A DNA stretch of 32,810 bases, taken from the NCBI RefSeq assembly GCF_000519325.1, contig NZ_KI912613.1:5368309-5401118 (forward strand), read 5' to 3'. Made by a program: the position numbers and the translations under genes. The notes under the pieces were generated by a model. The model had not been told where the DNA came from, made no database searches, and saw only the letters and a list, made by a program, of their open reading frames with translations. Shown here piece after piece: positions 15,910 to 23,992 of the stretch; positions within the stretch are counted from its first letter, which is position 1, and each line of letters begins with the position of its first letter. This stretch comes from Patulibacter minatonensis DSM 18081. GTDB lineage: Bacteria > Actinomycetota > Thermoleophilia > Solirubrobacterales > Solirubrobacteraceae.

Positions 15910-17220
15910 CTACGGCGCCCAGATCCAGGCGACGAAGATCACCGACCACCCGGCCTGCAGCGTCAGCATCAGCGGCGCGAGCCAGCGCATCCGGCGTCCC
16001 TGGTGCGCCCACAGGCCCAGCGCGACGACGAGCGGGAAGCACGCCATCGAGAACCGCGGCAGCGACATCAGGGGTTGCACCGTCGAGGGGACCGACAGCG
16101 GGTAGGCCACCGAGACGGCGCCCCACGCCAGCCAGCTGACGGGCACCCGCCGCCGGCCCCACCACAGCGCCCAGAGCGCGACGGCGACGCAGGCCAGCAG
16201 CACGACGTCGCGGGCGAGCGTGATCGTCGGCGCCTGCTCCGGCAGCAGCGGCGCCACGTGCCAGACCCCGGCGAAGTCGCCGAGCCGGCCGACGACCGCC
16301 CAGGTGCCCTCGAGGATCCCGCCGATCGGCGTCAGGAAGTGGCGCTGCCAGTCGCCCTGGGCCGCGAAGAGCCCCATCGGGTTCCCGGTCGCCACGCCGA
16401 GGTACGCCATGTAGGCGAGCACCCCGAGGGGCACCAGCCCGATCCAGAGGACGTCCCGGCGCAGCGCGTGCCGCGGGTGCCACCAGCGGGCCACGAGCCG
16501 CGTGTCGCCCGTGCTGCGCCGGCCCCACAGGTACTCGACGAGTAACGGCAGGACGATGAGGACGCCGATGCTCCGGCACGACGCCGCCACCAGGCCGAGC
16601 ACGCCCGCCAGGGCCCACCGATCCCGGCGCGCGGCGACGAGGGCGCCGAGCGACAACAGCAGGAACAGCGCCTCGGTGTAGATCGCCGAGAGGAAGATCG
16701 CCGGCGGGACGTAGGCCGCGACCTTGACGACCGTCGTGGCCGTGGCGACGTCGCGGGCCTCCGCCACGACCCGGTGCAGCAACGCCAGGAAGCCGAGCGC
16801 CGCGGTCCACGAGATCAGCAGCCCCGCCGCGACCATCGCGCCGCCCAGCGGCGCGGACACGACCGAGATCAGCAGCGGGTACAGCGGGAAGAACGCCGAC
16901 CGCGCCGGATCCGTCGGCGTGTAGCCGCCCTGCGCGATCTCCAGGTACCACGTGCTGTCCCACCGGCAGCCGGGGGCCAGGAGCGCGTCGACCCCGCCGC
17001 CGGTCGGACGGCACGCCCAGACCGGGTCGAGGCGCGCGCCGCGGGAGTCGGCCCAGCCGAACAGTGCGATCACCAGGAGGCCGACGACCCACACGACGGC
17101 CCGCGAGAGCACGAACGCCCGGACCGCCTCGCGGACGGAGACCGCCCATTCGGCACCCAGGACCTCGGCCAGCGCCCCGGTGAGGGGACGACCGGCCGTC
17201 GTGACGGACGACTGGGACAC
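15910..17220 (-). CDS. Integral-membrane mannosyltransferase, PIG-V-like
   Basis: 436 aa from a GTG at 17220; another in-frame GTG at 17235 is equally possible. The longer frame to 17451 runs through tandem repeats and is not credible. About ten hydrophobic helices are visible, with an extracytoplasmic loop after the first: CRWDSTWYLEIAQGGYTPTDPARSAFFPLYPLLI. RWD..WYL.IA..GY and FFPLYPLL are hallmarks of bacterial homologues of the GPI mannosyltransferase PIG-V, which use polyprenyl-phosphate sugars. It would add mannose to a cell-envelope glycan or glycolipid outside the membrane. The acceptor is unknown. Confidence 0.83.
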   Translation of the reverse strand: MSQSSVTTAGRPLTGALAEVLGAEWAVSVREAVRAFVLSRAVVWVVGLLVIALFGWADSRGARLDPVWACRPTGGGVDALLAPGCRWDSTWYLEIAQGGYTPTDPARSAFFPLYPLLISVVSAPLGGAMVAAGLLISWTAALGFLALLHRVVAEARDVATATTVVKVAAYVPPAIFLSAIYTEALFLLLSLGALVAARRDRWALAGVLGLVAASCRSIGVLIVLPLLVEYLWGRRSTGDTRLVARWWHPRHALRRDVLWIGLVPLGVLAYMAYLGVATGNPMGLFAAQGDWQRHFLTPIGGILEGTWAVVGRLGDFAGVWHVAPLLPEQAPTITLARDVVLLACVAVALWALWWGRRRVPVSWLAWGAVSVAYPLSVPSTVQPLMSLPRFSMACFPLVVALGLWAHQGRRMRWLAPLMLTLQAGWSVIFVAWIWAP

Positions 17221-17257
17221 GCCGGGGAGGATCACGGGTCCGGGTCCGGCGCGCGCT

Positions 17258-17343
17258 GCCGGGACGTGAACGTGACGCTCGTCCGGTGCCGGTGCGCGCG
17301 GCCGGGACGTGCACGTGACGACCGTCCGGTGCGGGCGGCCCGG
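17258..17343. repeat. Two tandem 43-base repeats
   Basis: GCCGGGACGTG recurs at 17258 and 17301, each copy followed by ACGTGACG and GTCCGGTGC. The second copy contains the perfect palindrome ACGTGCACGT. They lie in the divergent gap between the mannosyltransferase and tetR-type genes, so they may bind a regulator or be neutral duplications. Confidence 0.7.
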
Positions 17344-17423
17344 ACCGGACGCGCCGGGTCCCGCCCGGTCGCCGGGACCCGGCGAACCGGCACGCGGACC
17401 GGTGCCGTGCGATGCGAAACGCC

Positions 17424-17456
17424 TTGACAGATCTAGGAAGTAAGTGCACACTCACC
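17424..17456 (+). promoter_or_regulatory. TetR-type promoter with operator-like palindrome
   Basis: TTGACA (17424-17429) is a consensus -35; 17 bases later CACACT (17447-17452) is a weak -10, 8 bases before the ATG at 17461, so the mRNA is probably leaderless. The palindrome AGTAAGTG-CA-CACTCACC (17439-17456; 6 of 8 pairs) covers the -10, as expected for autorepression by the TetR protein it precedes. Confidence 0.65.
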
Positions 17457-17460
17457 ATCG

Positions 17461-18069
17461 ATGCCGACGACCCGCATGTCCGCCGAGGAGCGCCGCGAGA
17501 CGATCATCGACGCCGCGATGGAGCTCATCGCCCAGCGCGGGTTCGACGCGACGCCGACCCTCGCGATCGCGAAGGGCGCCGGCATCTCCCACGCCTACCT
17601 GTTCCGGCTCTTCCCGAGCAAGGACGACCTGGTCGTCGCGGTCGTCCAGCGGTGCAACGCGCGCGTCGCGCACGTGATGCAGCGTGCGGCGTCCGAGGCG
17701 ACGGCGGCGGACGGGCCGCCCCTGGAGGCCATGGGCAAGGCGTACACCGAGCTCCTGGAGGACCGCGACGTCCTCCTCGTCCAGCTCCACGCGCACGCCG
17801 CGTCGGCCACGATGCCGGCGGTCCGCGAGGCGATGCGCGCGTCGTTCGCCGAGCTGACGGACCTCACCCAGCGGGTCTCGGGCGCGGACTCCGACGAGAT
17901 CCGGGGCTTCTTCGCCCAGGGCATGCTCTGCAACGTGATCGCGGCGCTCGACCTCTACGGCCTGGACACCGACTGGGCCCGCGTGCTCACGGGCGGCGTC
18001 GACGCCCAGCTCGGCGGCTGCACCGCGACGGCCGCCACCCCCACCCCGGACGCCGCCGACACCGACTGA
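17461..18069 (+). CDS. TetR/AcrR family transcriptional regulator (of the following efflux pump)
   Basis: 202 aa. The N-terminal helix-turn-helix is standard: EERRETIIDAAMELIAQRGFDATPTLAIAKGAGISHAYLFRLFPSKDDLVVAVV (about 9-62). The C-terminal ligand and dimerisation domain is generic, with AYTELLEDRDVLLVQLHAHAA and FFAQGMLCNVIAALDL. The last 20 residues are Thr/Ala/Asp-rich. It lies directly upstream of a DHA2 efflux gene in the same direction. Matching palindromes precede both genes, so it most likely represses itself and the pump until a pump substrate binds. The inducer is unknown. Confidence 0.93.
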   Translation: MPTTRMSAEERRETIIDAAMELIAQRGFDATPTLAIAKGAGISHAYLFRLFPSKDDLVVAVVQRCNARVAHVMQRAASEATAADGPPLEAMGKAYTELLEDRDVLLVQLHAHAASATMPAVREAMRASFAELTDLTQRVSGADSDEIRGFFAQGMLCNVIAALDLYGLDTDWARVLTGGVDAQLGGCTATAATPTPDAADTD

Positions 18070-18121
18070 CCCGCACCCCCCGCCAGGAGGCGGCCCCGGC
18101 CGCCGCTCTTCTTCCACCCGA

Positions 18122-18139
18122 AGGAAGCGAGCACTTACT
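18122..18139. promoter_or_regulatory. Second copy of the TetR operator-like site, before the efflux gene
   Basis: AGGAAGCG-AG-CACTTACT: the right half is the exact reverse complement of the AGTAAGTG half-site at 17439, and the left half matches it at 6 of 8 positions with the same 2-base spacer. It lies 79 bases before the efflux pump ATG. Confidence 0.6.
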
Positions 18140-18218
18140 TCTTCCAGCCCCCCGCCGCCCGCTCTTCGCATCCCCCGACCACACCGCTCCACCCACCTCG
18201 CACCAGAAAGGCCGTCCG

Positions 18219-19757
18219 ATGTCCTCCCCACCCGCCCTCAAGAACCCGTTCCGCGCCGTGCTGATCGTGGCCGTCGCGGTCTTCATGACGTCGCTCGACA
18301 ACCTCGTCGTCGGCGTCGCCCTCCCGTCGATCAAGGCCGACCTCGGCGGCTCGCTCGAGGCGCTCGAGTGGACCGTCAACGCCTACACGCTCGCCTTCGC
18401 CGTCTTCCTGCTCACCGGCGCGGCGCTCGGCGACCGCTTCGGCCGCAAGCGGATGTTCCTGATCGGCCTGACGCTCTTCACCGGTGCCAGCGCGGTGGCC
18501 GCGCTCGCCGGCAGCGTGGAGGTCCTCGTCGGCGCCCGCGCCGTCCAGGGACTCGGCGCCGCGATCATCACGCCGCTCTCGCTCGCGATCCTCGCCGACG
18601 CCGTCCCCGCCGAGCGCCGCGGTCCGGCGATCGGGCTCTGGGGCGCGGTCTCCGGTCTCGGCGTCGCGCTCGGGCCGGCCGTCGGCGGGGCGGTCGTCGA
18701 GGGCACGCACTGGTCGTGGATCTTCTGGCTCAACGTGCCCATCGGCCTCGCGCTGCTCCCGATCGCCTGGCGCGGCCTGCGCGAGTCCTACGGCGAGGGC
18801 GGCCGCAGCACGCCGATCGACCGGCCCGGCCTCGTCCTCTCCTCGCTCGGACTCTTCGGCCTGACGTTCGGGATCGTCCGCAGCCAGGAGCTCGGCTGGG
18901 GCAGCACCACGGTCGTGGCCTCGATCGCGATCGGCATCGTCGTGCTCGCCGGGTTCCTCGTCTGGCAGCGCCGCACCACCGCGCCGATGCTGCCGCTCCG
19001 GCTCTTCCGCTCGGTGCCGTTCTCGGCGACGAACCTCCTCGTCTTCGCGATGTTCTTCGGGATGTTCGGGTCGATCTTCCTGCTCGGCCAGTTCTTCCAG
19101 GTCGCGCAGGGCATGGGCCCGCTCGAGGCCGGGCTCCGCACCCTGCCGTGGACCGGCATGCCCGTGATCGTCGCCCCGATCGCCGGGATCCTCGCCGACC
19201 GGATCGGCCCGCGACCGCTGCTCGTCGCCGGCATGGCGCTCCAGGCGGTCGGCCTGCTCTGGCTCGCCGCGGTCACGCAGGTCGACGTCGCCTACGGCGC
19301 GCTGATCGTGCCGTTCGCCCTCTCCGGCGCGGGCATGGGCCTCGTCATCGCCCCGGTCACCGGCGCGGTGCTCGCCGCTGCGCCGACGGCGCTGGCCGGC
19401 AAGGCGTCCGGTGCGACGAACGCGATCCGCGAGACCGGCGGCGTCTTCGGTGTCGCGATCCTCGCCACGGTCTTCGCCTCGAGCGGCTCGTACGTGTCGC
19501 CGACGGAGTTCACCGACGGCCTGCGCGCCGCGATCCCGGTCGGCGGCGTCGTCCTGGCGATCGGCGCGCTGATCGGGCTGCTCACCCCGGGCCGGCCGGC
19601 GCGGACGGCGGCGACCGCCGAGCGGTCCCCGGCGGACGACCGGGGGGACGCCGGTCCCCGCGATCCCGGCGCCCTGGCCCCGCCGGCCACCCCCGCGACG
19701 TCCGGCCACGCGGCCGAGGGCGCCCCGGCCACCCCGCCGCTCACGCCGGTCCCCTGA
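18219..19757 (+). CDS. MFS efflux transporter, DHA2 (EmrB/QacA-like) family
   Basis: 512 aa. The hydrophobic pattern fits 14 transmembrane helices, as in drug:H+ antiporter family 2. Landmarks: TSLDNLVVGVALPSIKADL with a membrane Asp in helix 1 (motif D1), GDRFGRKRMFLIG (motif A), RAVQGLGAAIITP, SGLGVALGPAVGG (antiporter motif C), WSWIFWLNVPIG, and LADRIGPRPLLVAG. The last 50 residues (Ala/Pro-rich) are a cytoplasmic tail. AAGG lies 8 bases before the ATG. With the adjacent TetR gene it forms an inducible export module for a lipophilic or toxic compound. Confidence 0.93.
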   Translation: MSSPPALKNPFRAVLIVAVAVFMTSLDNLVVGVALPSIKADLGGSLEALEWTVNAYTLAFAVFLLTGAALGDRFGRKRMFLIGLTLFTGASAVAALAGSVEVLVGARAVQGLGAAIITPLSLAILADAVPAERRGPAIGLWGAVSGLGVALGPAVGGAVVEGTHWSWIFWLNVPIGLALLPIAWRGLRESYGEGGRSTPIDRPGLVLSSLGLFGLTFGIVRSQELGWGSTTVVASIAIGIVVLAGFLVWQRRTTAPMLPLRLFRSVPFSATNLLVFAMFFGMFGSIFLLGQFFQVAQGMGPLEAGLRTLPWTGMPVIVAPIAGILADRIGPRPLLVAGMALQAVGLLWLAAVTQVDVAYGALIVPFALSGAGMGLVIAPVTGAVLAAAPTALAGKASGATNAIRETGGVFGVAILATVFASSGSYVSPTEFTDGLRAAIPVGGVVLAIGALIGLLTPGRPARTAATAERSPADDRGDAGPRDPGALAPPATPATSGHAAEGAPATPPLTPVP

Positions 19758-19762
19758 GCGAC

Positions 19763-19783
19763 GCCGGACCGTCGACGTCCGGC
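19763..19783 (+). terminator. Candidate terminator hairpin after the efflux gene
   Basis: Perfect 7-base arms GCCGGAC (19763-19769) and GTCCGGC (19777-19783) with loop CGTCGAC, starting 6 bases after the stop codon. There is no T-run, which is common at very high GC. Confidence 0.4.
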
Positions 19784-19853
19784 CGCTCCGCGACAGGACG
19801 TCGACGCGCATCACCGCGACGGGCTCCTCCGTCCGCGGCGGGGGCACCGACGC

Positions 19854-19859
19854 TAGGGT
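19854..19859 (+). promoter_or_regulatory. -10 element TAGGGT for the lipoprotein/Nudix unit
   Basis: TAGGGT in the context CGCTAGGGTT, 38 bases before the ATG at 19898; unlike other copies in this window it leaves a 5' leader of about 30 bases. Confidence 0.4.
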
Positions 19860-19897
19860 TGCCCCACGCCCGATCCCCACCGGGCACGTCCCGAACG

Positions 19898-20452
19898 ATG
19901 CCGTCCTCCCGCCCGCTCCCCCTCCTGCTCTGCGCCCTCGCGCTCGCGGCGGCCGGGGCCACGGGGTGCGGCGACGACGGCCCGACGACGACCTCGGCGT
20001 CCACCGTCCCCGACGCGCTCGCCGCCCAGGGCGACCGCGGCGGGTCCGCGACGGTCCCCACGCAGACGGGTCCGCGCATCACCGAGTACGTCGACACGCG
20101 GAAGGCCACGGCCGCCGAGGCCGCCCCGGTCCGCGCGGGCTTCAAGGCCTTCGCCGACGCCTTCGTGGAGCGCGACGCCGCCGCCGCGTGCTCGCACGCC
20201 GTGGGGTTCGAGGAGCTCCTCCGCGCGCGCGGACAGTCCGGTACCTGCGAGGCCCTCCTGCCCGGGCTCGGCAACACCTCGGCCGGACCGTCGCCCCGCG
20301 ACGTCGCGCTGATCGAGGACGCCGACGTCGAGATCGGCGGCGACCGCGCCACGATCAGCGTCGGCGGGGAGTCCCCCGTACCGATGCGGCGCGTCGACGG
20401 GAGCTGGAAGCTCGACTACGCGGCGTTCGCCGCCACACCCAAGGACCGATGA
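19898..20452 (+). CDS. Putative lipoprotein with an NTF2-like C-terminal region
   Basis: 184 aa. The first 23 residues are a hydrophobic signal (PLLLCALALAAAGATG) ending at Cys24 followed by GDD. The lipobox is imperfect (A-T-G-C), but the position suits a lipoprotein. A Thr/Ser/Pro linker follows. From about residue 65 the pattern FKAFADAFVERDAAAACSHAV, then DADVEIGGDRATISVGG and PVPMRRVDGSWKLDY resembles small secreted NTF2/lumazine-binding-like domains found in actinobacterial lipoproteins. No enzymatic role is suggested. The Nudix gene starts 1 base after the stop. Confidence 0.75.
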   Translation: MPSSRPLPLLLCALALAAAGATGCGDDGPTTTSASTVPDALAAQGDRGGSATVPTQTGPRITEYVDTRKATAAEAAPVRAGFKAFADAFVERDAAAACSHAVGFEELLRARGQSGTCEALLPGLGNTSAGPSPRDVALIEDADVEIGGDRATISVGGESPVPMRRVDGSWKLDYAAFAATPKDR

Positions 20453-20453
20453 C

Positions 20454-21098
20454 GTGAGCGACACCCCCGTGACCCCCAGGATGGCCGCGGCCGTGATCGT
20501 CGTGCGCGACGGCGCCGACGGGCTCGAGGTCCTCGTCGGACAGCGGACGACGAAGGCGAGGTTCATGGGCGGCTTCTGGGTCTTCCCCGGCGGCCGCGTC
20601 GAGCCGACCGACGGCGACGGCGAGGCCGCCTGGCCCGTCGCCGCGGCCCGCGAGGTCCGCGAGGAGGTCGGGATCTCGGTCCCCGTGGAGCAGCTCCGCG
20701 CCTACGACCGCTGGGTGACCCCGGAGGCCCTGCCCAAGCGCTTCGACACCGTCTTCTTCCTGGCGCCGGCGCCAGACGGCGCGGAGGCCGTGATCGACGG
20801 CGAGGAGATCGTCGACAGCCGCTGGGCGACGCCGACCGTACTCCTGCGGGACGTCGAGGCCGGGACCGCCGTGCTGGCGTTCCCGACGATGCGCCAGCTC
20901 GAGGACCTCGCCCGGCACGCCTCGGTCGCCGAGGCCGTCGGGGGCTGCCCCGACGGGCTGCCGGACGCGACGCTCCCCGTGCTCACGGAGGAGGAGGGCG
21001 ACCCCGTCCTCACGATCCCCGGTCCGGACGGGACGCCCGTCCACTACCGCAGCGGTGCGGTCCCGGTGGGCGAGCGCCCGCGGGATCAGCGGGACTAG
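20454..21098 (+). CDS. Nudix hydrolase
   Basis: 214 aa from a GTG one base after the previous stop. The Nudix helix REVREEVGI (66-74) with its metal-binding glutamates is intact. The preceding FPGGRVEPTDGDGEAAW has about 5 extra residues between the Gly of GG and the Arg compared with the standard 23-residue box. This insertion occurs in some CoA- or larger-substrate Nudix enzymes. It hydrolyses a nucleoside diphosphate linked to some moiety; the substrate cannot be told. The C-terminal tail (EEEGDPVLTIPGPDGTPVHYRSG) is not part of the fold core. Confidence 0.88.
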   Translation: MSDTPVTPRMAAAVIVVRDGADGLEVLVGQRTTKARFMGGFWVFPGGRVEPTDGDGEAAWPVAAAREVREEVGISVPVEQLRAYDRWVTPEALPKRFDTVFFLAPAPDGAEAVIDGEEIVDSRWATPTVLLRDVEAGTAVLAFPTMRQLEDLARHASVAEAVGGCPDGLPDATLPVLTEEEGDPVLTIPGPDGTPVHYRSGAVPVGERPRDQRD

Positions 21099-21130
21099 GT
21101 GCCGGCCCGGCCGGGAGGCCGGACCGCCGA

Positions 21131-21769
21131 TCAGGCCTGCGGCTCGCCCGCGTCGGCCGCCGTGCCGTCGGACTCCGCCGCCGGGGCGTCGCCCTCGGCC
21201 GCGGCGGCGTCGCCCGCGGGGGCCTCGCCCTCGCTGACGGCCTCACCCTCGGGAGCCGTGGCCTCACCGCCGTCCGGAGCACCCTCGCCGGCGGGCGCTT
21301 CGGCACCCTCGGCTGGGGCCTCGCCCTCGGCCGGCGCCAGGCCGGCGTCCTCGTCGAGCAGCGCCTCGCGCCCCGTGGCGCGCAGCAGCTGCTCGTAGTG
21401 CGGGGCGATCGACGGCGCCAGGTTCAGCAGGTCGACGATCCGCCGGGTCTCGCCCTTGCACTGGACGAGCCCGCGGGCGATGCCGATGGCGACGTTCTGG
21501 CGACCGAGCCACAGGCGGTGGCCGACGTCGGCGTCCAGCGTGACGACGAGCTCCGGGTTCGGCGTGCCCTGCGGGACTTCGCCGAGGTGCACCGTCGGCG
21601 CGTCGCCCTCGCGGGCGACGAGCGTCACCTTGGTGTCCGGGTGGCGGTACCGCAGCTGCACCACGGTGTCGAGCCGCGAGAGCCGCAGACCGACGTCGGC
21701 GTCGGTCGCGAGCTCCTCCATCAGCCGGCCGAGGCTGTCGTGGACGTCGTCTGCGGTGGTGAAGAGCAC
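21131..21769 (-). CDS. SCP2 sterol-carrier-like domain protein with acidic tail
   Basis: 212 aa. Residues 1-135 fit an SCP2-type lipid-binding fold: VVQLRYRHPDTKVTLVAREG, NPELVVTLDADVGHRLWLGRQNVAIGIARGLVQCKGETRRIVDLLNLAPSIAPHYEQLL, with the strand-rich centre and terminal helices seen in actinobacterial SCP2 proteins. The last 75 residues are a Glu/Ala/Gly/Pro-rich low-complexity tail with repeated EGEAPA units. The GTG start follows TAGGGT by 9 bases. Its position downstream of a thiolase suits acyl-CoA or sterol metabolism. The family call is by pattern and needs a profile search. Confidence 0.6.
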   Translation of the reverse strand: MLFTTADDVHDSLGRLMEELATDADVGLRLSRLDTVVQLRYRHPDTKVTLVAREGDAPTVHLGEVPQGTPNPELVVTLDADVGHRLWLGRQNVAIGIARGLVQCKGETRRIVDLLNLAPSIAPHYEQLLRATGREALLDEDAGLAPAEGEAPAEGAEAPAGEGAPDGGEATAPEGEAVSEGEAPAGDAAAAEGDAPAAESDGTAADAGEPQA

Positions 21770-21778
21770 GGGCCCCGG

Positions 21779-21784
21779 ACCCTA
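21779..21784 (-). promoter_or_regulatory. -10 element TAGGGT for the SCP2-like gene
   Basis: On the minus strand TAGGGT ends 9 bases before the GTG at 21769, giving the SCP2-like gene its own near-leaderless promoter. Confidence 0.45.
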
Positions 21785-21801
21785 ACGAAGCCGGGCGGCC
21801 C

Positions 21802-21929
21802 ACGGATGTGCCTGAGGTGTGCGGGGACCGAGGAGGTCGGTGCGGGGCGGGCGAGAGCTGTGCTCCGCACTGCCGAGCCCGTCCCGTGCCGAGATCCGAT
21901 GCGTCCCCGTGCGCCTCAGGTGCGTCCGT
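21802..21929 (+). ncRNA. 128-base imperfect hairpin (candidate structured RNA or terminator)
   Basis: Outer arms 21802-21828 and 21903-21929 pair over 27 positions; a second stem pairs 21839-21852 with 21877-21890 (14 positions), plus a small apical hairpin (GTGC 21860-21863 / GCAC 21867-21870). Every mismatch within the two stems (6 + 3) is G-U compatible in plus-strand RNA but becomes A-C in minus-strand RNA. The outer arm touches the thiolase stop codon. It may end the thiolase transcript, be a plus-strand RNA, or be a mobile inverted repeat. I see no clear plus-strand promoter. Confidence 0.4.
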
Positions 21930-23113
21930 CAGGGGCGCTCGAGCAGGATCGCGATGCCCTGGCCGCCGCCGATGCAGAGGGAGACCAGCGCGTAGCGCTC
22001 GGTGGTGCGCTGCAGCTCGCTGAGGGCCTTGACGGTGATCGCGGTGCCGGAGGCGGCGATCGGGTGGCCGAGGGCGATGGCCCCGCCGTTGGGGTTCACG
22101 CGGGCGTCGTCGTCCTCGAACCCGAGGGCGCGGGTGACCGCGAGCGCCTGGGCGGCGAACGCCTCGTTGAGCTCGATGATCCCGACCTCGTCGAGCGAGA
22201 CGCCGGTGCGCTTCAGGACCTTCTGGATGGCCGTGACGGGGCCGATGCCCATGATGTCCGGGTCGACGCCGGTGGTCGCGTAGCCGACGATCTTCGCGAG
22301 GACGGGGGTGCCGAGCTCGGCGGCCTTGGCGGACGAGAGCAGCGTGACCGCGGCGCCGGCGTCGTTGAGCCCCGACGCGTTGCCGGCGGTGACCGTGCCG
22401 TCCTTCTTGAAGGCGGGCTTCAGCTTCGCGAGGCCCTCGAGCGAGATGTCCTCGCGGATGTGCTCGTCGGTGTCGAAGACGACGTCCCCGCGGCGCGACG
22501 GGATCGTGTGCGGGGCGATCTCGTCGGCGAACTTGCCGGCGGCGCGGGCGGCGGCGGCACGCTGGTGCGAGCGCAGCGCGAAGGCGTCCTGGTCCTCGCG
22601 GGAGATCGTGTCGCGCTCGGAGAGGTTCTCCGCCGTGACGCCCATGTGGTTCTTCTTGAACGGGTCCTGCAGGGTGCCGACGACGGGGTCGATGTACTCG
22701 CCGGGGCCGAGACGCGCGCCCCAGCGACCGGTCGGCACCCAGTACGGGGCCTGCGACATCGACTCGGCACCGCCGGCCAGGGCGACCTCGGCGTCGCCGG
22801 TCTGGATGTGCATCGTCGCGGTGACGATCGACTGCACGCCGGAGCCGCAGAGGCGGTTGACGGTCAGGGCCGGCGTCTCGATCGGGATGCCGGCGCCGAT
22901 GCCGACGACGCGCGACATGTAGATGTCGTTCGTCGTCGAGTGGATGACGTTGCCGAAGACCACGTGCTCGATCTGCTCGGGCTGCAGCTTCGCGCGCTCG
23001 ATGGCGGCCTTCGAGGCGGTGATCCCGAGCTCCGTGGCGGGCACGTCCTTCAGGGACTTGCCGTAGCTGCCGATCGCGGTGCGGGCGGCTGAGGCGATGA
23101 CGACGTCGGTCAT
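21929..23113 (-). CDS. Acetyl-CoA C-acetyltransferase (thiolase)
   Basis: 394 aa, the usual length of biosynthetic/degradative thiolases (AtoB/PhaA/FadA). Active-site residues: Cys89 in VNRLCGSG (acyl-enzyme), His350 in NPNGGAIALGHPIAASG, and Cys380 in SLCIGGGQG (proton shuttle). ELNEAFAAQ and GGAESMSQAP are also present. It joins two acetyl-CoA to acetoacetyl-CoA or cleaves 3-ketoacyl-CoA; sequence alone does not fix the direction. A ribosome site GGAG lies 6 bases before the ATG. It is divergent from the MBL-fold/TetR unit. Confidence 0.95.
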   Translation of the reverse strand: MTDVVIASAARTAIGSYGKSLKDVPATELGITASKAAIERAKLQPEQIEHVVFGNVIHSTTNDIYMSRVVGIGAGIPIETPALTVNRLCGSGVQSIVTATMHIQTGDAEVALAGGAESMSQAPYWVPTGRWGARLGPGEYIDPVVGTLQDPFKKNHMGVTAENLSERDTISREDQDAFALRSHQRAAAARAAGKFADEIAPHTIPSRRGDVVFDTDEHIREDISLEGLAKLKPAFKKDGTVTAGNASGLNDAGAAVTLLSSAKAAELGTPVLAKIVGYATTGVDPDIMGIGPVTAIQKVLKRTGVSLDEVGIIELNEAFAAQALAVTRALGFEDDDARVNPNGGAIALGHPIAASGTAITVKALSELQRTTERYALVSLCIGGGQGIAILLERP

Positions 23114-23265
23114 GTGGGCTCCTGCGGTTGCTGGGTGGGCGGCGGGGTGGCGATCGTGCGTCTCCCCGTGCCGGTGCGGAGGCTCCCGGCGCTGGCCGGG
23201 AGGGGGCAGGCGGCAAGCCTAGCGACCGGTCCGCGGGGCGCGATCTCCGCCGCGGGCCCGTCGAC

Positions 23266-23295
23266 TTGCGGTTGGAGACTAATACGATTAGTCTC
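23266..23295 (+). promoter_or_regulatory. Promoter with perfect 9+9 palindromic operator
   Basis: -35 TTGCGG (23266-23271), 17-base spacer, -10 TAGTCT (23289-23294), ATG 7 bases later at 23302. A perfect inverted repeat, arms GAGACTAAT (23275-23283) and ATTAGTCTC (23287-23295) separated by ACG, covers spacer and -10. It is AT-rich against its surroundings. The downstream unit encodes a TetR protein, the natural candidate to bind it. Confidence 0.75.
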
Positions 23296-23301
23296 TGCCC
23301 T

Positions 23302-23991
23302 ATGAGCAACAGTCACCCCATCCCCGCGGGGATCGTCCGCGTCTCCCTCCTCGGCGCCGTCAACGCGTACCTCGTCCCCGAGGACGACGGCCTGACCCTC
23401 GTCGACACCACGATGAAGGGCGGCGTGAAGAAGATCGTGGCCGCCGCCGAGAAGCTCGGGAAGCCGATCGTGCGCGTCCTCCTCACCCACGCCCACGACG
23501 ACCACGTCGGCGGCCTCGACGCGCTCGCCGAGCGGCTCCCGGGGGTCGAGGTCCTGATCTCCACCCGCGACGCCCGGCTCCTGGCCGGCGACACGACGCT
23601 CGACGCCGACGAGCCGCAGACGAAGATCCGCGGTGGCCTGAAGGGCGCGAGGACCGCCCCCACCCGGACGATCGTCGCGGGAGACCGCGTCGGCTCGCTG
23701 CTCGCCGTCGCCGCCCCCGGACACACGCCGGGACAGCTCGCGTTCCTCGACGAGCGCGACGGCACGCTGATCTGCGGCGACGCGTACGCGACCCTCTTCG
23801 GCGTCGCGACGTGCGCGAAGGGCAAGGCGACCTTCCCGCTGCCGGCGCTGGCGACGTGGCACAAGCCCACCGCACTGCAGACCGCCCGCGACCTGCGCGC
23901 CCTCGACCCGCAGCGCCTCGCGCCGGGTCACGGGCCGGTCGTCGACGCGCCCGGCCCCGAGATGGACCGCGCGATCGCGCGCGGCTGCTGA
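23302..23991 (+). CDS. MBL-fold metallo-hydrolase
   Basis: 229 aa. The metallo-beta-lactamase metal motif HxHxDH is HAHDDH (His63, His65, Asp67, His68); the later ligands are in APGHTPGQLAF, ICGDAY and APGHGPVV. This pattern with short loops is typical of glyoxalase II-like or quorum-lactonase-like proteins of broad, unassigned substrate. The ATG follows a -10 element by 7 bases. Its stop overlaps nothing, but the TetR GTG begins 2 bases later, so the two genes form one unit controlled by the palindrome at 23275. Confidence 0.9.
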   Translation: MSNSHPIPAGIVRVSLLGAVNAYLVPEDDGLTLVDTTMKGGVKKIVAAAEKLGKPIVRVLLTHAHDDHVGGLDALAERLPGVEVLISTRDARLLAGDTTLDADEPQTKIRGGLKGARTAPTRTIVAGDRVGSLLAVAAPGHTPGQLAFLDERDGTLICGDAYATLFGVATCAKGKATFPLPALATWHKPTALQTARDLRALDPQRLAPGHGPVVDAPGPEMDRAIARGC

Positions 23992-23992
23992 G

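Noticed and set aside
17221-17451. N-terminal extension of the mannosyltransferase
   Set aside because: It would translate the 43-base tandem repeats and overlap the TetR promoter.
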